NCBI GenBank assembly: GCA_964405435.1
Contig: CAYOOD010000025.1
Span: 1 to 64,000 of the forward strand
From: DVEG01 sp964405435
GTDB lineage: Bacteria > Cyanobacteriota > Cyanobacteriia > Cyanobacteriales > Oscillatoriaceae
DNA: 64,000 bases
Reading direction: 5' to 3'
Part shown: positions 59,869-64,000 of the stretch, one piece after another
How the letters are laid out: the number at the start of each line of letters is the position of its first letter
Numbering within the stretch: position 1 is the first letter of the stretch
Program-made: the position numbers and the translations under genes
The notes under the pieces: model-generated
What the model was told of the DNA's origin: nothing
The model's input: the letters and a program-made list of their open reading frames with translations, nothing else
Database searches by the model: none

Positions 59869-60763
59869 GCAGTAATTATGGGGGATTTAATCCGGTTAAA
59901 CGCGGCGCTGAAGTTCTGTGTATTTTGTCTCGATCTATAATACGATGCTTTGGCTGACAGTTTAGCGATTTGCTTTTTCTCTCTGCTTGATTTTGGACGG
60001 TTTTTTTGAAGAGCTCTCCTGGCTTTTGGCTTGTCTGCCCTCCTAGAAACTTTTCGCTTCAGCGTGCTGAAGTCGATCGCTTATGCGGGTATTTGGCTGA
60101 AATAGGACAAGGGATGAGGCAGGCGCTTCTACTTTAAAAGGCTTGGCGTCTGGGTTGGCTCTCTCCTGCGATGGATATTCCCACCTCCCGCCAGTAAACA
60201 ACAGTCGTTTTTCTGCGAGTCTCTGCCCCAGGGTAGAGAGGGGCGAGCGATCGCTGTCGCTTTTGGCTGCGAAGTGGCCCATTTTTCGCGCCCCCTTGTC
60301 CGCCATCTCAACTTCTCTGGCGTTTTTGTGCCACCTCGACCGCTGCTTTCCCGCACGAGTTTAATCTGGTCTTGCATATAATCAGGTCGCCGAGCGATCG
60401 CGCTAAGTGCCATACCCTATATCTTATATTACATTTAATCACCGCCATACTATTTAAAGTATAAAATTAAAATTCAGTCGCGCCCGCCGCCGCTGCCGCT
60501 GCCCTCTGACTTCAAATCAAGCTCTGCCGTATCCGGGCAAAAAATGTAACGAAATATTACGAGATATATAGTTTTGTTACATTTCGTGTGCAAACGCGCA
60601 ACATAGCCCCAAAAAAAATCCCTGGCAGCCTTGCAGGGAGAGGAATTCCGGCATTTGTGTAGAAATGTTAAAAGAAGTTGAATTTTTGTACGAAACTAGA
60701 TATACTGACGACGGATTTTGTAACTATCACTACACCCGTCGGCTGAAAGAGGAGGTAAAGAGG
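59869..60763. other. Intergenic region
   Basis: 895 bases. Two overlapping minus-strand frames (60043-60306 and 60129-60413) lack family signatures and are not called. Inverted repeats AAATGTAAC (60542-60550) and GTTACATTT (60576-60584) flank an AT-rich core about 180 bases before the DUF3155 gene and look like a regulatory palindrome. Confidence 0.45.
60542..60584. promoter_or_regulatory. AAATGTAAC/GTTACATTT inverted repeat upstream of the DUF3155 gene
   Basis: Nine-base perfect arms around a 25-base AT-rich core. GTA-N9-TAC inside the left part is one base longer than an NtcA site, so NtcA binding is doubtful. AATGTAAC also occurs near 20 and 37075. The regulator is unknown. Confidence 0.35.
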
Positions 60764-61081
60764 TTGGCCAGGAGACGCAAGCGTAAAAGCCGTCGTCGCC
60801 AAGAAGGGCGTCGAATTCTGGAGCATGTGCCTCAATATAGTATCGAAAGCGGCGAAGATAAACCAGTCACAGCCGCGCGTAAATTTATTCACGCCGAAGG
60901 CATCCTGCCACCAGCATTGTTGCTAGTCAAGCGGAATGAACACACCACTGACCGGTACTTCTGGGCGGAAAAGGGCCTGTTTGGGGCACAATATGTCGAA
61001 GAAAATCACTTTCTGTTCCCCAGCCTGAAAATGCTGGAGAACAGTGCAAGCAATGCACCCGTAGCAGCTAGCAGCCGCTGA
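60764..61081 (+). CDS. DUF3155 family protein
   Basis: 105 residues from TTG 60764. This start is chosen because AGGAGGT lies 7 bases upstream (60750-60756) and the product then begins MARRRKRKSRRRQEGRRIL as in the family; the frame is open further upstream from an ATG at 60665 but that extension is not family-like. The conserved body reads HVPQYSIESGEDKPVTAARKF and PPALLLVKRNEHTTDRYFWAEKGLFGAQYVEENHFLFPSL. It is a small basic cyanobacterial protein of unknown function. It stands alone. Confidence 0.88.
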   Translation: MARRRKRKSRRRQEGRRILEHVPQYSIESGEDKPVTAARKFIHAEGILPPALLLVKRNEHTTDRYFWAEKGLFGAQYVEENHFLFPSLKMLENSASNAPVAASSR

Positions 61082-61454
61082 ATCACCCATTTCAACTGCG
61101 GCAAAACTGATTCTATCAAAGAAGCAGCATCAGGTACTCGATCGCCGAGGTTGCACGCGAGATCGTGCACTCTTGGCGAGCTTGAGTCCCCTTGAGACGC
61201 TTCTAGCTCGGCGATCCGATCCGTCCAACTTATTTCGGTGATTCTGGCAGTAGAAGACTAGCCGTTGATTTTCAACGGCAACCCAGACACTGCCAGCGAC
61301 GGGCTGTATGCCATCATTCACCGAAAGCCTCTGCCTGTCGAGGGAACGGATCTGACTGAATGGGCTGTGCCTAACTTGCTTTGGTCAAAGCAAGTGATTT
61401 CCAGTGCGATCCTTCCTTCGTGCAGGTGACATATCCTAAATCCCTTTCACACCT

Positions 61455-61492
61455 TGAAATAGCGCTCTCGCCCAACCGAGAGCGCTATTTCA
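61455..61492. repeat. Perfect 16-pair hairpin
   Basis: TGAAATAGCGCTCTCG and its exact complement surround a CCCAAC loop. No T run follows on either strand. It may be a small mobile palindrome or a bidirectional 3'-end structure. Confidence 0.75.
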
Positions 61493-61518
61493 GCGCGCTG
61501 TTTGCACGCAGTCAGGAT

Positions 61519-61590
61519 GAACGAGAGGAGGACTGAAGTCCTCACTACGAACGAGAGGAGGGCGGAAGCCCTCACTACAAACGCGAAGAA
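61519..61590. repeat. Dispersed repeat, second location (GGACTGAAG type)
   Basis: Two tandem units of GAGGAGGACTGAAGTCCTCA / GAGGAGGGCGGAAGCCCTCA, each followed by CTACGAAC or CTACAAAC, match the cluster at 6559-6715. Confidence 0.7.
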
Positions 61591-61846
61591 AAAAAGCATC
61601 CTTTTAAATCCCCCAATCCCCCAATCCCGGCAACCACATAAAACCCGAATCACACCCGTTGATAATCTAAAATTATCCCGCCCAATCCCCCTTAAAAACC
61701 CATTAGCAATTACCCCTTACCGATTCCCCGAAAAAGGAGCGATCGCACTCAGTAACAAAGTTTGCGTAATTTCTACATATTGCCGGGTGGCTTCGCCGTG
61801 CTATAGAAAGGGCAGCAGCTTGCAAAAAAAATCGGAGGGTGCAACC

Positions 61847-62314
61847 ATGTTAAAGCAAGACGAGCTCATATCGGCAGTGGGCATGGACTACAGCCTGTTG
61901 CAGGAGTTGCTGGCGGCAGGACAGTGGCAAGAAGCCGATCTCGAGACGACTGCGGCGATCCTGAAAGCAGCCGGACGAGAGCAAGAAGGCTGGGTGACGT
62001 GCGAGTCGCTGGAAAACTTCCCCTGCCTCGATTTGCAGACAATCAACGATTTATGGATGAAATACAGTCACGGACGCTTCGGTTTCAGCGTCCAAAAAAG
62101 CATCTATTTTGAAGTGGAAAAAGATTTCGAGAAATTTGGCGATCGCGTTGGATGGCGCGTTCTCGATACCTGGTTGAACTACTCCGAACTCAATTTCTCC
62201 CTGCACGCCCCCGTCGGACACTTGCCATCAGGAGGCGTCGGCTACAAGCGCTGGACGAGGTTGATCGAAGTCGGTTACGCAGCTCTGGCGTGCAGAGTTG
62301 CCGAATGTCTTTAA
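61847..62314 (+). CDS. GUN4-domain tetrapyrrole-binding protein
   Basis: 155 residues from ATG 61847, with GGAGGG at 61834-61839. The GUN4 core is plain: AVGMDYSLLQELLAAGQWQEADLET, FPCLDLQTINDLWMKYSHGRFGFSVQKSIYFE, FGDRVGWR, then HLPSGGVGYKRW. GUN4 proteins bind protoporphyrin IX and Mg-protoporphyrin and stimulate magnesium chelatase in chlorophyll synthesis. This one is a bare core without the N-terminal helical bundle of the main cyanobacterial Gun4, so it could be a paralogue with a different partner. The next gene is 140 bases downstream. Confidence 0.9.
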   Translation: MLKQDELISAVGMDYSLLQELLAAGQWQEADLETTAAILKAAGREQEGWVTCESLENFPCLDLQTINDLWMKYSHGRFGFSVQKSIYFEVEKDFEKFGDRVGWRVLDTWLNYSELNFSLHAPVGHLPSGGVGYKRWTRLIEVGYAALACRVAECL

Positions 62315-62454
62315 TCACGCAAGTTGCTACGCACAACCCCGATAACTGTTTGTGAGCGATCGCCACGAGCAGCCCGATTGTCCATTCCCGATTCCCCATT
62401 AAAGCACCTATCCGCTAAGATATCGGAAATTGTTTTACTCTTTGGGTGGGTGTG

Positions 62455-63969
62455 ATGGAGGCAGTCGAATTGCAAAAGCCGAGAGTCGTCGTCGTCGGTG
62501 CCGGTTGGGCGGGTTTGGGCGCAACGTACCACCTCGCCCAACAAGGCTACGACGTCACCCTCCTCGAAGCCGGCTCCTATCCGGGCGGTTTAGTCGCAGG
62601 CTGGCAAACAGCGGGCGGGCGCTCTGTCGAGGCAGGGATTCACGGGTTTTGGTATCCCTACAAAAATATTTTTTCCCTCGTCGAAAAATTAGGACTCGAT
62701 CCCTTCACGCCTTGGACTCGTTCCGCCCAATATTCCCCTGCCGGGTTGGAAGTGGAATCGCCGATTTTCCAAGACGAACCGCGACTGCCAACGCCGCTCG
62801 GAACTTTTCTCTACACGCAATTCAAGCGCTTGCCCCTGAGCGATCGCCTCTCTGCCCTTCCCCTCCTCTACAGCCTGATTGATTTCGACAATTCCGATGA
62901 GGCTTGGCAGCGCTACGACTGCGTTACCGCTCGCGAATTGTTCAAGCAGTATGGCGTCTCGGCGCGACTGTATCGCGATTCGTTTGAACCGATGTTATTA
63001 GTGGGTTTGTTTGCTCCGGGGGAGCAGTGTTCGGCAGCGGCGGCGCTGGGAATGCTTTATTATTTTATTTTAGCACATCAGCCTGATTTTGATGTGGTCT
63101 GGTGTCGGGGAACGGTGGGAGAAGAGATTTTTCGCCCGTGGTGCAGCGCGATCGAAAAAGCCGGCGGGCGCGTCCTCACCCAGCGCCGCGTCAGCGATAT
63201 TATTACAGACAGCGCTGGCAGGGCGACAGGCGTTGTCTGCGGCGAGGAAGTCTTTGCAGCCGATGCTGTTATTTTTGCCGTCGGCATCACCGCCCTGAAA
63301 AAAATAGTCGCCGGCAGCAGCACCCTGAAAAGCCGCAAAGAATTTCAAAATGTCGCCAATCTGGGAGCGATTGACGTACTGGCAACCCGGCTGTGGTTTG
63401 ATAGAAAAATTTCGATTCCCCGCGCTTCTAATGCGTGTTTTGGGTTCGACAATACGACGGGGTGGACGTTTTTTGACTTGAACGCGCTGCACGACGAATT
63501 TCGCGACGCCCCCGGAACTGTTATCGAAGCGGATTTCTACCACGCCAATCAGTTACTTCCCCTCAGCGACGAGCAAATCGTGCAAAAAGTTCAGCGCGAT
63601 TTAGCTGCCTGCATCCCGGCGTTTCGCGACGCGAAGGTTATCGACAACAGCGCGATTCGGTTGCCGCAAGCCGTGACGCATTTTTTCCCGGGCAGCTATC
63701 AGTACCTCTTGCCCGCAGTCACGAGTTTTGATAATATTTTTATGAGCGGGGATTGGATCGTCACCCGTCACGGTTCGTGGTCGCAAGAGAAAGCTTACGT
63801 TACGGGTTTGGAGGCGGCAAATTTGGTCGTCGATCGCTTCGGGCGCGGGCAGAAAGCGGAAATTGTCCCCGTGGAGGCTGACGAGCCCCACATCCAGCTA
63901 GCGCGGACGCTTCACAAGACGGCACGCGAACTGGGGAAAAATTTCTGGCCGAATTTCTGGCTGCCGTAG
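62455..63969 (+). CDS. FAD-dependent oxidoreductase, carotenoid-desaturase/amine-oxidase type
   Basis: 504 residues from ATG 62455 (GTG codons just upstream are alternatives). The N-terminal Rossmann motif VVVVGAGWAGLGATYHLAQQGYDVTLLEAGSYPGG binds FAD. The C-terminal GDWIVTRHGSWSQEKAYVTGLEAANLVV is the second flavin motif of the phytoene-desaturase-like group. The middle (GIHGFWYPYKNIFSLVEKLG, LLVGLFAPGEQCSAAAALGMLYYF) resembles zeta-carotene desaturase relatives but does not fix the substrate. It lies downstream of the GUN4 gene but shared transcription is uncertain. Confidence 0.85.
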   Translation: MEAVELQKPRVVVVGAGWAGLGATYHLAQQGYDVTLLEAGSYPGGLVAGWQTAGGRSVEAGIHGFWYPYKNIFSLVEKLGLDPFTPWTRSAQYSPAGLEVESPIFQDEPRLPTPLGTFLYTQFKRLPLSDRLSALPLLYSLIDFDNSDEAWQRYDCVTARELFKQYGVSARLYRDSFEPMLLVGLFAPGEQCSAAAALGMLYYFILAHQPDFDVVWCRGTVGEEIFRPWCSAIEKAGGRVLTQRRVSDIITDSAGRATGVVCGEEVFAADAVIFAVGITALKKIVAGSSTLKSRKEFQNVANLGAIDVLATRLWFDRKISIPRASNACFGFDNTTGWTFFDLNALHDEFRDAPGTVIEADFYHANQLLPLSDEQIVQKVQRDLAACIPAFRDAKVIDNSAIRLPQAVTHFFPGSYQYLLPAVTSFDNIFMSGDWIVTRHGSWSQEKAYVTGLEAANLVVDRFGRGQKAEIVPVEADEPHIQLARTLHKTARELGKNFWPNFWLP

Positions 63970-64000
63970 AGAGAACGTATCGGATTTGACAGGATGGGGG

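Larger units (their letters stand above)
61082..61846. other. Intergenic region with hairpin and dispersed repeats
   Basis: 765 bases without a supported gene. It contains the perfect hairpin at 61455-61492 and the dispersed repeat at 61519-61590. The frame upstream of GUN4 that runs through the repeat is an artefact, since the real start is at 61847. Confidence 0.55.

Noticed and set aside
60043..60413. Two overlapping minus-strand frames between the GAF kinase and DUF3155
   Set aside because: No family signature or ribosome-binding site, and the frames conflict with each other.
60546..60560. NtcA site GTA-N-TAC upstream of DUF3155
   Set aside because: The spacer is nine bases rather than eight and no suitably placed -10 box was found.
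61502..61846. N-terminal extension of the GUN4 gene
   Set aside because: It runs through the dispersed repeat (giving a repeated NERR-E-LTTN peptide). ATG 61847 has a good ribosome-binding site and gives a normal GUN4 core.

Overview
The window is cyanobacterial chromosome. The evidence is the split beta-prime subunit of RNA polymerase (separate rpoC1 and rpoC2, with a large insertion in rpoC2), a GUN4 tetrapyrrole-binding protein, a DUF3155 protein, Hanks-type kinases with an N-terminal zinc ribbon, many GCGATCGC (HIP1) octamers, and the families of short palindromic and heptameric repeats typical of filamentous Oscillatoriales-like genomes. The genus cannot be fixed from sequence reading alone. 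I saw no tRNA or rRNA gene.

Layout. 1-8,030: two paralogous zinc-ribbon Ser/Thr kinases (one with a WD40 propeller and a damaged DFG motif), a gamma-glutamylcyclotransferase-like protein, a Uma2 protein, a uracil-DNA glycosylase and a broken kinase fragment. 8,166-12,700: a small unknown protein, UspA, hisD, rpsT and tatD. 13,489-26,183: the rpoB-rpoC1-rpoC2 locus, with a clear sigma70-type promoter upstream and a rho-independent terminator downstream. 26,399-31,607: a CsoR/InrS-like metal sensor, an unknown gene, a secreted CHAT protease paired with a putative outer-membrane protein, and tsaB. 31,770-43,879: a 1,497-residue multi-PAS/GAF histidine kinase, sbcC, an unknown helical protein and a pentapeptide-repeat protein. 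44,759-48,102: a cyclic-nucleotide-binding-domain protein and two secreted proteins that share a C-terminal domain, one of them with SLH repeats. 48,533-58,489: a 35-repeat CRISPR array followed by a type III-B (Cmr) effector operon and a CARF-HEPN protein. 58,501-63,969: a GAF histidine kinase, DUF3155, GUN4 and an FAD oxidoreductase.

Two regions stand out. First, rpoC1 is interrupted inside its N-terminal zinc-ribbon codons by a 788-nt ORF-less group II intron. Its domain V, branch-point A and IBS/EBS pairings can all be read directly. The gene is also bracketed by two related free-standing multi-HNH proteins, one in the rpoB-rpoC1 gap and one in the rpoC1-rpoC2 gap. The HNH genes and much of rpoC1 look AT-richer than rpoB and rpoC2, which suggests a transferred or gene-converted block.

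Second, the type III-B module has a Cas10 without an HD nuclease domain but with an intact GGDD cyclase motif. Its Cmr4 lacks the Asp expected for target-RNA cleavage, Cmr6-like and Cmr1-like halves are fused in one protein, and a CARF-HEPN ribonuclease closes the operon. I infer a system biased toward cyclic-oligoadenylate signalling. No cas1, cas2 or cas6 is in the window. A small inverted-repeat element has landed at the array's distal end, and its inner hairpin resembles a palindrome carried in frame inside rpoC2.
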